Below are positions 1 to 14,313 of a stretch of 64,000 nt of DNA, one piece after another. The notes beneath the pieces are model-generated. The model was not told the DNA's origin. It was given only the letters and a program-made list of their open reading frames with translations, and did no database searches. How positions within the stretch are numbered: the first letter of the stretch is position 1; each line of letters starts with the position of its first letter. The position numbers were made by a program, and so were the translations under genes. Origin of the DNA: Pipra filicauda (Eukaryota; Chordata; Aves; Passeriformes; Pipridae). The DNA lies in NCBI RefSeq assembly GCF_003945595.2, contig NW_024104283.1:2550630-2614629 (forward strand), read 5' to 3'.

Positions 1-1174
1 AAATGTTCTCAGGATGCAAGCCAGGCTTTGTGTTGAGCCACAGAATGCATCTTCCCTACAGTATATATTGAGACACTGTTATCCTTACTTGGTCAAAACT
101 GAGAGATTTTTTGCATAAGAATAACACAAGGCCATGGTGGTAGAGCTGAAATTTTGTTGACATGGAATGGCACAGTGAATTGAGAGTCAAAGGCAACTGT
201 AATAGAGTACTTTCCCCTTGAAGACTGCTTAGATTCTCCTTGCCATGTTTTCTGGGAGTGTATTCTTTCACTGAAGCCAGGACTTGTACCTGAGGGATGC
301 AGGCAGGATCCTTAAATCTACCTGAGAAACACCTCTATGTCTCCAGGATATGATTAGATGCCATTAATTGCATTTTAACATCATGTCTACCACCCTTATT
401 TTCTTGAGAGAACAACAAAAAATATTTTATGCTTTTGAGGGATAAAAGTCAATAAAAATGATTCTTATGGTCACTGGCTAAAGGGAAATACTATACAGTT
501 CTTAAAATTGTGTAACTATTTTCTCAATATTAACAGTAAAAATTATGAAAGAGTGCATGGGGCAGGGTTAAGTATAAGAACAGGTTTTTATTCTTATTTT
601 TATTTTCTATAAATACCCCAAATCTTCCTAGTCGCTAAACATCTAAGTACTGAAAAGTTAGTTGTTACACATAAACTAAATAAAATAAAAAGTGTAAATC
701 TGAACACTGTCTCAGATAGAAGCAATGAAAAAGTGTTTATAAACCCTTAACTACAGGTTTGTTATCACAGTTCCCCAACAGAAAATAAAGGAACCATTCT
801 GTCACTGTCAAAGAAACACAACAAATGATATGTGAGCAATGTTCTACAGAAGCAATTAAATATTAATTCCAGAGTTGAGCCCTTTCTTGATTACTGCTTT
901 AATGATACTGCTGTATAAACAGCACAGTAGACAAGTCTTTTAAAAATGGTCCAAACAAGTATGTAAAGAAAACATTTTCACAGAAAAATTTCACAATTTC
1001 AATGCTTTCTAATATCTGAATAATGCCATTGTGGCTGTCCTACAAAAACATACAGCATAACAAGAAAAGGGAGCAATGGAAATAGTAAGTATGGTAAAAG
1101 GAATAGTTTCCAACAGGAATAAACTTGGAAGGGAAACAAACAACACAAGACATAACTGACACCTTTGAAATTAT

Positions 1175-1375
1175 GCATCATGTTTGAAAACTATGCAAAG
1201 CCTGAACAGAGAATATATACCCAATTCCCACAAAAATTAAACCAAGGAGGTAACAAAGGAAAATATCACTCAAGCATGCTTAAGACAAAGGAAAAGGTAT
1301 TTTACACTATGTTTAATAAATTCTGGAACTCATTGCCACAGGATGCTGCATACAAAAGTACCTGCTGGTAATTTG
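1175..1375 (+). mobile_element. Ancient CR1 LINE fragment
   Basis: CTTAAGACAAAGGAAAAG and then CTGGAACTCATTGCCACAGG match the 3' part of CR1 copies common in turtles and crocodilians (product NSLPQDA-like). It is highly diverged and the ends are uncertain. Confidence 0.7.
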
Positions 1376-4216
1376 TCCACTATGGACCTCATATTCTTTG
1401 CAGTTTGTTGCAACCACTAGAAGGTCTTCATGATTCCTGCCCAAGTTAATCTAGTGATCCCAGCACAGAGAGCAACAGGTGTGTGACAGTAAATGGAACT
1501 TTACTGTACCCACAGAATTTCTTTGCTCCTATAAAAGATGTTTCCTATCGTAGTTCTTAATAAGAAAGGTGAAAAATTCTGAAATCACTCTATTTATATG
1601 CAGCTTTAGAGCTGTGAAGAGGAAAAAAAACAAAAAAAGGCATTGTTACAATCTAGTATATCCTTTAGGTTAAACACAAAAAAACCACACTTCCCCACCA
1701 CCACTTGCTACCAAACCATGCATTACCCAAGCCCCTGGGGCAGCAAAGGAAAAATTCATTCCTAGATCATGAAATCCTGTTACCATGTCATTCCCAAGTA
1801 AACTCTGCAAAGTGTTCATAACCCCAGCCAGGCAGAAGAGAGAAGTAGCTTGTCAGTGTATAAGAGGATCCCTCGACTGAAAGGTTACATGACACCTACA
1901 CTCAGAGGTTTACAGATCTCCTCCTGACACACAGGTCTCCCTCTCCTCAGCCCCGCTGCTTCCCAGCTCAAAACTCAGGAAGGCAAGGCAATCCTCAAGC
2001 ACAACTACCTCCTCTTCCCTGCAATCCCACATAAATTTTTTGAGGCAGTTTTTACTAAGTGAAGCAGCACCAGTTATCTGGAAGTACTTTATAGTGATCT
2101 TAAACTGAAACTCCTCTTTACAAAGAGATGCTAATCTCTTTCGTAGAGCTACACTATCGAAAACTCTTCTACCCCACTTCCTATACATTCTTTGAAGCAC
2201 TGAATCCACTTGAGAAGCCAACTCTAATCTTCTTTGCAAACCCCTTCACTACTTCAGTTTCACAGTGGCTGGCACAAACTCACCCCCTTCACATGTGCTT
2301 CAGGTAGGAGTACAGAATACAAATGTGTGTACATAACACCTGCTTAATGTTTTGGTTAAGTTACCATGCTTTGATACCTGATATTTTAGGAATTACGTAA
2401 AAAGCTCTAGTTGCTTTTCAATTATTTCCTATTACTTGAAAAAAAATGCATAACAATGGCACTAATGAGAGCTAATTAATACGTTTTCAGAAGAACAGCC
2501 TTAATGAGATTTGGCCACACTTCTTTTCAAAAAGACACGTTTTTGAGTGTGTTGCACAGCCCTCTTCACCTATTAGAGGTCTTAAAAGTGAGTGATACTC
2601 TTCTACTTCTGTCTCATACTTCTCAAACACTGCTGGCAGCAGCTGAGAAACCTACTCTTGGGACACCTGCCCCCTGTGCCCACAGCCACCTGCTCCAAAC
2701 AGGACAGTGTCACCCTGCTGTGGGTGCTGAGAGATTGCCCTGGGGAGCACATATGTAGGAAAACAGCTACCATTTTCCCTTCAACAAGTTCCTGTAGAAA
2801 TATTTGAGAATTGCAAGATGTGTGGAGAAATGTTACGTGGCTTAGTAGGAGCTTGTGAAAAATCTGAAATGTCAGTATTCACAGTGACAATTCAAGTTTT
2901 CTAGCAAGTACAGTAAGACAAGCAGAATGAAAGCATAACATTAAGGTGAGAAAAACTGTCCAACAGTTTAACTGGTAATTAAATTATACTTCAGTTTCTT
3001 TTTCAGAAGACTAATGAAATTTCATGATCATGTGGTTTTTTTAATCAAAGTTTACTTCTGATTAGGTTACATTTCATCCTTACTAAAAGTGTCATTATTG
3101 TCTTAGCATTACTGAAAGATATTAATCTATAATTTTTCTATAATATACCAATAATACAGCACTGAATGCCCTTCCTTTCATGAAGTTAAATTTAATTCCA
3201 ACCATTTCTGTAGCACATCTTTAGGACTCAATATTACCATATTACTTGTAATTTTCCTTTAACAATGTGCAACAGCAATGCCTTTCATATGCCCCATTTA
3301 ATTGATCATGTTCTAGCTGCTGGCAGAACAGACCACAGCTTGAAATGCAACAATCAATTTAACACTTCCCCCACTCACCCTTAGAAACATAAACAGAATA
3401 TACAATAGTTTTTATATTTGCTTACATAATCATGTACTAACTGCATCTACGCTATACAGACTTTGGGACAGAATGAAAGTAGCTAATAAAAAAAATCTTA
3501 AATGTGTTAATGAATCTAGTAAAATCAGAATTATATCAGTTAAAAAAACAAGCTCATGCTCTTGGCAAATTTTCTTCTAATTATACTCCAAGACATCATA
3601 TGCTATACCAGTTGCAGAAATTCCAAAGATGAAGCTTTTATAGTGCACACCTCTACTGTGAAAGGCAAATGTGCAAAGACTTCATACAGCTTGTTTCTCT
3701 GCAGCTCTCATGGCAAGATCAAGGTGCAGGCATAAGCTTAAGAAGAAACAGACACCTACAGTGCAGTGTCCTTCAACAAAGTAGGCCACTACCACCTACT
3801 GCCGAGTCAACTTAACGATTTTTAAACTCTACAGGCAATTAACATCCCTTAGAGGATACATCTTGGAACTGACAAGATGACAACTGACATCTTAAATTGA
3901 CAATTCAACAGAAATGTGTTAAAATTACAGTTTTGAAATACTTTCCATTATGAACCATATCACAGAATGGAAGATCTCCTTGGAACACTTCCCTCAAATC
4001 TCGGTCTTCTGCAACTCAATTTCAAAAACTTTTCTAACTGTAAGTAATTAGGAAGAGATGACCTTACTGTAACTAAAAAACATGCAAAAAATGCAGAATA
4101 TATTACTAGAATCTGATGTTGACATCACTGCTGTTTAAGAATGAGTGTAAAATGAATAGTTTACATCTTAAGACCTCCTATACTAGACTGTCTTCAAAAA
4201 ATTTGCTACACATTTA
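1376..4216. other. No gene seen
   Basis: AT-rich presumed intron. A mildly GC-richer spot at about 2630-2750 shows only short chance frames. The 109-residue frame on - at 1910-2239 has no recognisable domain. Confidence 0.6.
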
Positions 4217-4466
4217 TAGAATCACAGGATCACAGAATATACCGAGTTGGAATGGACTCATCAAGATCACCAAGTCCAACTCCTGGCTCTGCACAGGACA
4301 CCACAAGAATCACACCATGTGCCTGAGAGCATTGTCCAAATGCGTCCTGAGCTCAGACAGGCTTGGTGCTGTGACCACTTCCAGTATTCAATAACCCTCT
4401 GATATCCAACCTAAACCTCGTCTGACCCAGCTTCATACCGTTTCCTTGAGTCCTGTCACTGGTCAT
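4217..4466 (-). mobile_element. CR1 LINE 3' fragment
   Basis: The low-coordinate end TAGAATCACAGGATCACAGAAT is the reverse complement of the CR1 3' terminal repeats, followed by GGAATGGACTCATC...AAGTCCAACTC. It is 5'-truncated near GTCACTGGTCAT. Confidence 0.92.
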
Positions 4467-7400
4467 GATAGTTTGGTCAACTTAAGAAGCAATGTCTCTA
4501 TAGGGCATAGGAAGGAAGTAGATAATTTATTTTTTAATTAAACCACAGAGTCACTAACAAAATGTTTCATATTTTATCTGTAGGCACAAATGTAAAAAAT
4601 ACTGTTCCTCAAGTAATATGAACAGCAATCTCTCAAAACAGTCTCTAAATATTCTGTTGCTGAACTGAAGATAAGATTATTCAGGGATAGATTAATATGT
4701 CACTGAAGGCTCTATCTCAGTAACATTAGCAAGATAATAACGAACAGATTGTAAAAACCAATCTACCTCATATAACTATAAAATATATTTTTAAATAATT
4801 TGTAATTTTTATTCTGTATTTAATAATGACTGCTGTATCATTTTAATTGTCTGTGGCAATTAGTATTTTCCTCTTATAGAACAATCTGTAATCATCTCAG
4901 CACATCTGTCATATCACATAAGCAGAAAAGACAACGCAGTCACAAAAATGGGTAGGATTTGAGTTCTGTTCAATCTCTAAGGCTAATTATAGACAGAGCT
5001 AAAAAATTACTTTTCAGGTATTACCATCCAGCCAAATTTCTCTCAGATGTGTATCTCAAGACTACAATCTCTCCCCCATGCATGTGTGCACACCTGCACA
5101 CACAGAGGCACACTCATCTTTAAAACACATGAAAAAAATATTTCAAAATCAATTTGGATGTGATTACAGACACAAACCACAGCCACATCTATTTACTTGT
5201 CAAAATTTATGTTTATACAAATGAAAAAAGTGCAATAATTTTTACACTGGGGAAAAAAATTGTATTTTCAGCCCTCTATAGGTTGTGACTGTAATGAAGT
5301 AGTATAATAAAAATGAAGGCAATTTTGGCAAGTTATGGGTGGAAATAAATTGAGTGATTAGTAATTTACATACTGATTTATGAGAGCTTTATCTGTGATA
5401 AATCAGTTTTTCAAAAAAATCTTAAATTGTTATTGTCACTGAGATGACTGGTGATGGCAGCAATAGCAGAATTCTCAGTATGGGTAACACTGCAAAATAT
5501 GACTCTAGTAGCAAAGCAACAAGTACAACTTCATTAATAGAAACAGCAGCAACATTTCAGGGGAGAAAGTTGACATACCAGTTCATAACTACAAGGAAGG
5601 TTTTAGAGGAAAAACCAGCATAATTTCAGCAAGTGAAACTGCAATCTGGGTCAAGTCAATGAGCTCTATGCAACAAAACAGCACGCAGCAACCACTTTCT
5701 ACCCACTGAGTCCAGCCCTGGGGGCTTCCATACCATTTCCCGTTCTGCTGGGGAAAATCATTTGAAGTCCACCTCTGGCTACAACCTGCTGTATAGCTTT
5801 GGGCTTTCCTCAGTGTCCTCACTCTCACCTGTGTTTTGTTTGTGCTGCCACTGGTACCTCTTGTCCCAGCATGCAGGTGAGAGAGGCTGTAACCATCATT
5901 TATACAGTCTTCTCCTGTCCTCAAACCCTAACGAAAAATTTCACTCCGATTATGTGTACAGAGTAAAAACATAAGGTATCCCAAACACAAGGAGAGAATA
6001 TGCAGCTCAGTATTGGGGGCTTTTCCCCCCAATACAAGTGCAAAATACAATAGGATTAAATACACAGCATGTGGATTTTGCAAATTTCATCCCTATTGTT
6101 AAGCAGAATTCCTATTAGTGAAGTGGAACTCGAACACAAAGAACTCAGAGCACAGCAGCTCACTAACTGTGCCTTTTCAAGATAGTTTCTTTCTACAAGG
6201 TTAAACTCAGCTTGAACTTTTTTCCTTTGTTTTCACCTATGATTTTCCAGAATATAAACAAGTACCTACTGATTTGTCAATTTATTATGCATTAATTCTT
6301 TTCACCATGTTAATTCCCTTATTTCACACTACCAACAGCTTCCATCTTAACTGCCTTTTAAATGTAAGTCGCTCATGTCAACTTTAACATATCAACAGAA
6401 AAAACAGGAAAAAAAAAATCCAGCCATCATACCTGCAGTTATTTGTATTGCTAATAATTGTAAAAACATCTCTGTTCATCTTAATAAAGAAGCTATTCAA
6501 TTCAAATTGCACTTGGAAAAAAAAAACACATTAAAATAAATCAGGTTGAACACTACTACCCTGAACAGCTGGAGGAAATAAGGCACTAGGCCAGTTACAT
6601 TTCTGGCTTATAGACAAAATTAAATGAAAAAAGTTAGACATGACGCTCTTTAGCATGTCTACAACAAGAAACATTTAAACTTACAAATTTCTTTCACAAT
6701 AAGTACGTTAAGCACAAATAGAAATAAAAAATTATAATGAACTTTTTTTGGTATAATAACTTACTTTCAAAATATATGTATAACATAAAAAACACAGAAC
6801 AGACAAAGAATAAAATTTCTGACGAAAAAGCCTTCCTATGTATATTTAAAAAATAAAATAACACTAAGGATTTCCAGATGTTAGATGGGAATTATTTGGT
6901 ATTTGCTTTTGGTTTTCCTTACAATTCTACTTCTTAGTAGCTTTAAACTAAAACTTTAGTTACATATATGATGATCCAATTCCTTCATGACCTGTCATAT
7001 TTTAAGTTTACAAAACAGTAATCAGAAACTGAATAGAATAAAATTGCATTCTTCAAATCCAAATCCTAAAGTCACAAAATACTAATCACCAATTTTTTAC
7101 CTTCCAATATTGAAACTGCAGCATTGAACTACAGTGAATACTTACAAAATCAATCTTGTGAATAGTTCATAGAAGAGATGAGAATCACTAAAAAGAGGTA
7201 TAAGTTGTAATGATAGTTTACTAAAAAAAATTTAAAAAAATTAATTACATTATTCATATGTCCATATATAAACGGAGAAATATTTAAGTCATATGGAACC
7301 ACATTGCACTTCATTGTTAGGATATTAATCAAGAAAAAAACAGTGACTCCTTGCACTTGCTTTTCTACTAAGCTTTTTGAAGAAGCTTATTTTAAAAATA

Positions 7401-8249
7401 TAAAACAGATGAACAATATATTTGCATAACAAACCTGGACAGACACATGCAGCTACCTTGAAACAGAAATCTTTTAAATTATTACATGTAAGATTAGAAA
7501 AAGAGCTGCAAAATTTCTTATCAGCATTACTAAATATTATTCAGAATACCCTGTACTCATTAATTTTCTCCTAGTGAGCTCCTGTCAGGTCATTTGATTA
7601 AAAACAATTTTGGAAGTATCCTGGGTTCTAATTTAGGTGCAGCCAAGAATGCTCAAATTAATTTTTGATTACAAGTTTTCCTCTGTTCCCCAAAGGCTAA
7701 AAATGTATTAAAGCATAACATAGTATGGGACTTGAAATTGCTTTTTGAGACCTATGTTTTATCTGATGACATTTTTTCTCTCTGCATTAATCTCGTCTTC
7801 CTGTTAACAGTTTCTGTGTATGGTGTATAACACAAAAGCCCTATGATGGATTGCAACAAAAGCTCTTTATTATAGTCTTGACAGAGACAGATAACTAATC
7901 CAATGTTAATTTAAAATCAAAACCTTAGTACCAGAACTAAGGGTACAGTTTCTGTGGTTTTAGTATATCTTATCATAACATGCAACCTCTGAAAATTTTC
8001 TACAATTTTCCTTGAAAATATATATTCTACACATTAACAGTTACCTTTGTTACATAGTTCTTTACCAGTCCAGGATAAGACCTATTTAACGCACATATCA
8101 ATTTTATAACAATCTTATAAAATTTGCCAAATGCAAATAAAATCAATGCCAGTATATTTCTGTTGCACAGATAAAACCACTTGCTTTTGAACGAACAGTA
8201 TTTCCTGGCAGTAAATTACAAATATTTAAGGAAAAGGTACCTGAACTTC
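4467..8249. other. No gene seen
   Basis: AT-rich presumed intron. The only structure found is the inverted repeat at 6010-6035. Frames near 5589-5974 are open on both strands but have no recognisable product. Confidence 0.6.
6010..6035. repeat. Inverted repeat, 10-bp arms
   Basis: GTATTGGGGG, CTTTTC, CCCCCAATAC; both arms match exactly. Confidence 0.92.
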
Positions 8250-8660
8250 CCAGCTGCTAAGAAAAGCAACCTGGTAGGTACTGGGCAGACAAGGTGATTT
8301 CACCCTGGCTACGGCACTGAACTGCTGTGTTCCCCATCGGCAGTGCCCTGCCAACTTCCAGAACTCCTCCCGTCGAGGGAGCCCCCGGGCTGGGGCACTG
8401 TTCCTCGCAGCCAACACCTCCCACGGCAGCTCCAAAACAGGGCTGGCCCTCGCACCAAGGCATTAGAATTCAACACACAGTGCCCTGCCCTAACAACAGA
8501 GCTGCCCTTACAAAGGAAACACAGACGCGCTCGCCCCCGGTGACCAAAGCCTGCCCTTTTTTCCCCAGACACAAGCGGAGAACCCCCTGAAGGCAAAGCG
8601 ATTAAGAAATAATTATTCCTTTGGTACCGAGCTACTACTGGTAAATATTAAATTACGATG
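8250..8660. promoter_or_regulatory. Isolated GC/CpG-rich patch; possible alternative exon or promoter
   Basis: In a strongly AT-rich setting this stretch is GC-rich and keeps about 15 CpG sites. On the - strand a good splice donor, TTCAG|GTACCTT, ends it near 8237. Short open frames overlap here in several frames (for example 8309-8596 on -), which is expected of GC-rich DNA. It does not match any repeat I know. An alternative WASF1 5' exon is the best guess, but it could also be an unrecognised repeat or a CpG-rich enhancer. Confidence 0.4.
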
Positions 8661-9899
8661 TGCCAAAAATGAAATAAATAAGTTGCTGCGCACTGGTGAG
8701 GCAAGGAAGGAGGGGGAATACAACAGTCTGGGTGTTGTGTTGATCTTACTGATTAATCTGAGAAGGAAATTGAATGCTAATGAAATAATAAATGATGCTG
8801 GGAATCTACAGTAGTAATGAGACCAATGTACAGACGGCAGTGACTAAGAAATGTCACACAATGCAGTTCCTGTATATTAATTCACCAGTGATACACACTA
8901 TATTAACTACTACTCACTAAAATAAATAACAGGTGTCAACAATGACTATCGGAAGCTTTTTGTGCCTCAAAACATTATTAGAGATTTCAAGAAGTGATGT
9001 TAGCACTGGAGGAGCCACGAATGAGTCACATATTTAAAAAGGAAATTTTCACTGCACTTTATCCTATGATACCAACTGCCTAAATGCATTTTATGCTTGG
9101 ATACCAAATCCACAAATGACAGATTACTGGTTTTGATTTTCTTATCCACAGTTTTAAAGAAAGAATTAAGATATACCAACTATCAAGTGGGATATAAAAA
9201 TGTGTAATAATCACCTTATTATTACTAGCTGAGCTTCTTTGTAGATGAATTTCCCCCCTTGTGAAAAGTGAAATTCCTGAGAAGAGGATTTGTTGCAAAA
9301 AATGCCAAGGCACAGAAACAGTATTTTACCCTGTCTACTGCCATTTATGCTACTTAACATGTTTGAAGAGCCATGCTGCAGGAAAAAGGTATTAATATCT
9401 ACAGAGAAGCTGTTTACTTTTGAACTGAAATGCTATTAAATATTCAACAGCACAGAAACAGTCCCATTCAAATATCATCATTTTACATAGGGGATTTCCA
9501 GTAATTTCTTGGGTAAACTCTTCTACAACCAACTACATCTCACACACAGAAAAATGTGTCAATTCTCCCTCTTTCCCTCTGAGTTTTGTTCCTCTGTACT
9601 TTCAGATTACATACATTAATTCTTACTCTCATTGTTCGCAACATTCAGGTATTTATAGATTTCATACACTTTCTGTGCTTGCAATTCTACCAAGTTATAA
9701 ATTTCTGTTCTTATTTAGCAGAAAAAAAACCATGGAAGTGTCACTAAGTCCAGTAATGTTTATTACTCGTGCTCAAACACCATCTAATTTATCGGCACTT
9801 GTTGGAATCCAAAACTGAAAGCAGCATTCTGGATGCATTCGTGTTACATAAGCATACCTAAACAAGTCTAAACATCAGGATGGTGTTCAGCTGGCAATG

Positions 9900-10351
9900 G
9901 GCGCTGGCAATTTAGAAAGCCAACTCTATCCTGGGCTGCATGACAAGCAGTGTGACCAGCAGGTCGAGGGAGGGGATTCTCCCCCTCTACCTTGCTCTCG
10001 TGAGATCCCACCTGGAGTACTGCATCCAGTTCTGGGGTCTCCAATATATGTGTAGTGACAGTAGCATGTAGTGACAGGACGAGGTGTAATGGCTTTAAGC
10101 TGGAAGAGTTTAAATTAGATATTTAATGTTTAGATTATATAATATGAAGAAATTCTTTACTGTGAAGGTGGTGAGGCATTGGCACAGGTTGCCCAGAGAA
10201 GCTGTGAATGCCTCATGCCTGGAACCGTTCAGGATGGAGGGGGCTCTGAAAAACCTGGTCTAGTGCAAGGTGTCCCTGCCCATCGCAGGGGGTTGGAAGT
10301 AGATGATCCTTAAAAGTCCTCTCCAACCCAAATCATTCTGTTTCTGTGAAT
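9900..10351 (+). mobile_element. CR1 LINE fragment with internal deletion
   Basis: Contains the RT end (CTGGAGTACTGCATCCAGTT), then after a jump near 10040-10075 the 3' region (GGTTGCCCAGAGAAGCTGTG, CATCGCAGGGGGTTGGAA) and ends CCAAATCATTCTGTTTCTGTGAA. About 300 bp between the two parts is missing compared with other copies, and TAGTGACAG is present twice at the join. Confidence 0.9.
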
Positions 10352-13300
10352 ACTTTTAGTTGTAACATTATTGGTTGCTATCATCTACTCCAAATTTGCA
10401 CCCGCATAAATTAATTTTTGCAAATTTTTTTCCCCTGATTAAGTTTCTTGTCCATTGAATGTTGAGGTCTGAGGCCCAGACTCTCAGCTCCTAGTCCTTT
10501 AATTAACTATTCTGAAGTGAAATGAGATTCTTTAAAGGATCACATTTACAACTTGCAATAGGAAGTTTTTTCTATTAGCTTAATTTATATGACTTCCAAA
10601 GAATAAATAAACTTTTACAGAAAATCAAAGAAACTACTCATGCCAATATTTATTAAGAAGAAATCTGATGCTATTTGCCCTTCCGTCATAACAATTTGAT
10701 GAAAGATTATATAAAAGAACAGGTACTCACTTAGAAAATTTATGTAGCAAGTAGGGATTATACGCATGAAGGTTTTTAAATGTTATATTTTAATAAATGA
10801 ATTCTAATATTTAATTATTTCAACGCCTTAAAATATATCACACAGAAAAACTCATTTTCCACACAAAATTAGATTTCCTTGTAATTGCATAAGCAGCATT
10901 TAAAGACCTTATATTTACATATGTATTTTTCCCCGAATTTAAATACTGAAATTAATTCTAGCCACCATTTACTTTCTCTGTCCATGGCTGAGTTTAAGAA
11001 ATATTTCTGCCAGGAAATGAATAAATATTGCAGAGTATATTAATTTTTTTGTGAAGATTAGAATGAATTAAAGCTAGTCCTCTCAAGGCTTTTGTATCAT
11101 GGTTGATTGTGAGCTTTAACTAAAGATGTTCCCATAATTGGGATATCTGTAGAAAGCCTTTCCTCTCTGGTTTCCCGTATCTATTTACAGGTAAATCAAC
11201 ACTGTCACCTTTCCATTGCCCATAACAATTGCAAAGACATACATTTTCATAATATGTGCAGTAGTTTAATGATGTTTCAAATATCTGTTCCTCTATGATA
11301 TTTCTCTCAAGTCTGAAGTCACTTAGAAATTATTGGGATGAAACAGGAATCAGACAAACAGAAAAACCCTCCTTTTCTTGACCCCAGGTTTGGAAATTTG
11401 ATTTTTAAAATTTTTAAGTTGGTTTTGTGCTATGCATTGAACAACAATTATTTAAAGTTATAGTTTAAATAACCGAGTGTTTTCAGCTGTGCTTTTCTCT
11501 TACATCAGACTTCTTAATAGAGGTAAAGGTACACCTACAAGGTTGATGGCATCAACAGTATTAAATCACTATGAGCAAAAAACCTGCAGGTACATATTTA
11601 TCAGGGAAAAGAAGGTGTTCTCAGTCTGCAGGGAAAACATCCTCAGGACTGTTAAACGTGACAATCATAGTATCTTCCGTGATAAAGGAAAACACTGACT
11701 AAATACAGATCTCTGCTGGCTCCTTTCAGGGAGTCAAGGAACCACAGACATGAAAAGCAAAAGAAAAGAAGGTGAATCTGTTTATTCTTGATGCAATACA
11801 GCAAAAAGATTAGCCTAGCCAGCCAAGAGGAAGGGCAGATCTTGTACGGCAGTTAATAAAAGTTCGCTCTTTCTCTCTTAACAAGTATTTAGCAAAGAGC
11901 AGATAATGATAGAATATGGATGTAGAAATGAGATTTATCTTTAGCTGTCTCTACAGGGAGCTCTGAAAAGATAGCTTGAAACTGTTAGACTTTGAACTAG
12001 TACATATAATTATCAAGTAATAAAGTTACCTGTTTGTCTCAAAGGTAGATAAAGTAAACACCAAGGAACTCAATAATTTCAATAATTCCTTTTGCAATTA
12101 AAATATGTTAACTGCAGATATTCAGAGAATTCAAGACACAGTATTGGAACGGAATTGTATAAAAAGCTAATTATCAAATATTCATTCTGTAATCTAAACG
12201 TTCGTTTCAAGTATAGGAAAAGAGAGGAAGGAAATGGACATGTCTGGAAAGACAACAACACAGTCGCTTCATCAGCCTCTGAGGACAGCAGCTGGAAATC
12301 ACCATACCTAGCTAAATGTTGGAGTTTCCACAGAACGCACAGAAATTACAGGTGCCTATAAAGAGCAACCCTGTCTGTTTACTTTTTTTTTTTCTACCAA
12401 GGGTATATGAAACAAACAAGTAATCTAAAAGGCCTTCATGTACTTCAGGTTAACTCTATTTACTCTCTTTGAAGCACTGGCGCTTCAAAGGAAGGATGAT
12501 TCTTGCCTCCTGAACAACTGCTGTTAGCAGAACTCACTCAAGAAACGGGAAGACTGATTAAAGGATGGACACAAGATTAAGAGGAATGAATTCATGCCTC
12601 CTTACTGCAGTAATAAAAAGCATTAAGCCACAGAACACTTTGTGTGAAAGCACTTTATACCGAGCAAGCAAATAAGGAAGTCAAATCTTATCCAGCAACT
12701 GGGATATTAGCTGCAAGCAGAAATACTTAGTTCCCAGATCTTAATCCCAGAAAATAATTATACACTTAAAACATACACATATTGTCATTAGATAAAACCA
12801 TATCCAGAATTATTGATTTGAAAATTAGATATGCGTCCTTCCAATTTAATGTCCTGGTTACTTGAAAGGTATTTTTCCTCTATTACCTAGCTCCTTCTCC
12901 CCTAGAAAGGAGAAGACATAGGTTTAAACTACCTATCTTGAGTGTTGTACAGATATTTTTCAGTGGCCTAATATGTCATAACCAACCAAATGTGCTATCA
13001 GTCAGAGACAGTAATGACCACTCTCAGATGAGATGAAATGGGTCATAGATCTAATCCCCAGGTCACCTTTCCAAGCTTCTCCTGGGAATGACAGAGAATT
13101 TAGGAGGCTATCCACATATCTAGACAAATTAGGTACCTCTAAGCAAGTGTGGGTGACTCAAGTTAAATGATTCAAATACGCAGGGAGAAGCCTAATGTAT
13201 TTATACACACAGCATTAAGCAGTCTTGGAAAATAAACAGATTTTACTATCTGAGATGTATATATTTTGAGTAGGTAAAATACCATTTGGGTAGGATATGT

Positions 13301-14313
13301 CATCCTTAAACCACAAACCTAATCCTATGTAATGTAGAAGACAACGCTGTATAACTGTATTTATGAACTAATCAAGCTCCATCTTAAATCTGGTTACAAA
13401 CTTGCCCCAACATTAAATTTAAGCAAAATTCACTCCTTAGATGACAGGAGATAATATGCGAATTCCATTCTAGATTTATGATTAATATTAATTTTTTCCC
13501 ATTTTAGAACTGTTATTCATTGCCCACTTTTCTTAAAAAATTCTGTCTCTCCAACTGTACTCTGTGCTTTATTATGTTTCCAGTTTTACATAACTAAAAC
13601 ATATTATAATTAAATTTAAGATAATTAAACCCAGGAAACAATATGCCTTTTTGAGAGAAGAACAAGTTGTCTAGTCAAGGAAGTTCAGAGTACCTTGATT
13701 ATCACATGGACATTGGTTCAACTCAAGAGGTGTTCTTAAAATATTGATTCAGGTTATTTTATTAACTTACAGCTAGGATGCTGTAATTAGTATGTTGATG
13801 AAACACCAGTCAGGAATCCACATAATCTGGAGACATGTCTGAAAAGGAGTGGATGTGGAATTTAACACGGGATTCAGCATAAGGATGGGCTGTTATGTGA
13901 TGTAGTTATATGACGCATTTTATCAGTGTATAGAAAGAGGATGTAGGGAAACACTAGGAAAAATCCATTGTACAGATCATAGCTTGGAGAAGGTAAGCAG
14001 AAGTGGAAACTAAATTCAGTCCAAGCCACAGGTCTGCTGTTCCCCAGTATATAGGCATATCCACAGCCTATTTTTGAAAGGGAATGGTAAATGTCTACGC
14101 AAATGTACTTCATGGATTGTAACAGAGGTGGGAGAATTCCACTGATCAATGCCATGAGACTACTAGAAACAAAATGAGAAGTTTCTTCCTCTTTAAAACA
14201 GAGCTCTTAACTAAGCAGTCTCTTTGAGACATGGACAGATAAGAGTATAAAGGCACCACTGTGTCTGGGAAAGTTTCACAAACATTCATACAAATTGGAA
14301 ACATTCACTGGAG
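10352..14313. other. No gene seen
   Basis: AT-rich presumed intron with scattered short open frames up to 93 residues; none has a recognisable domain. Confidence 0.6.
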
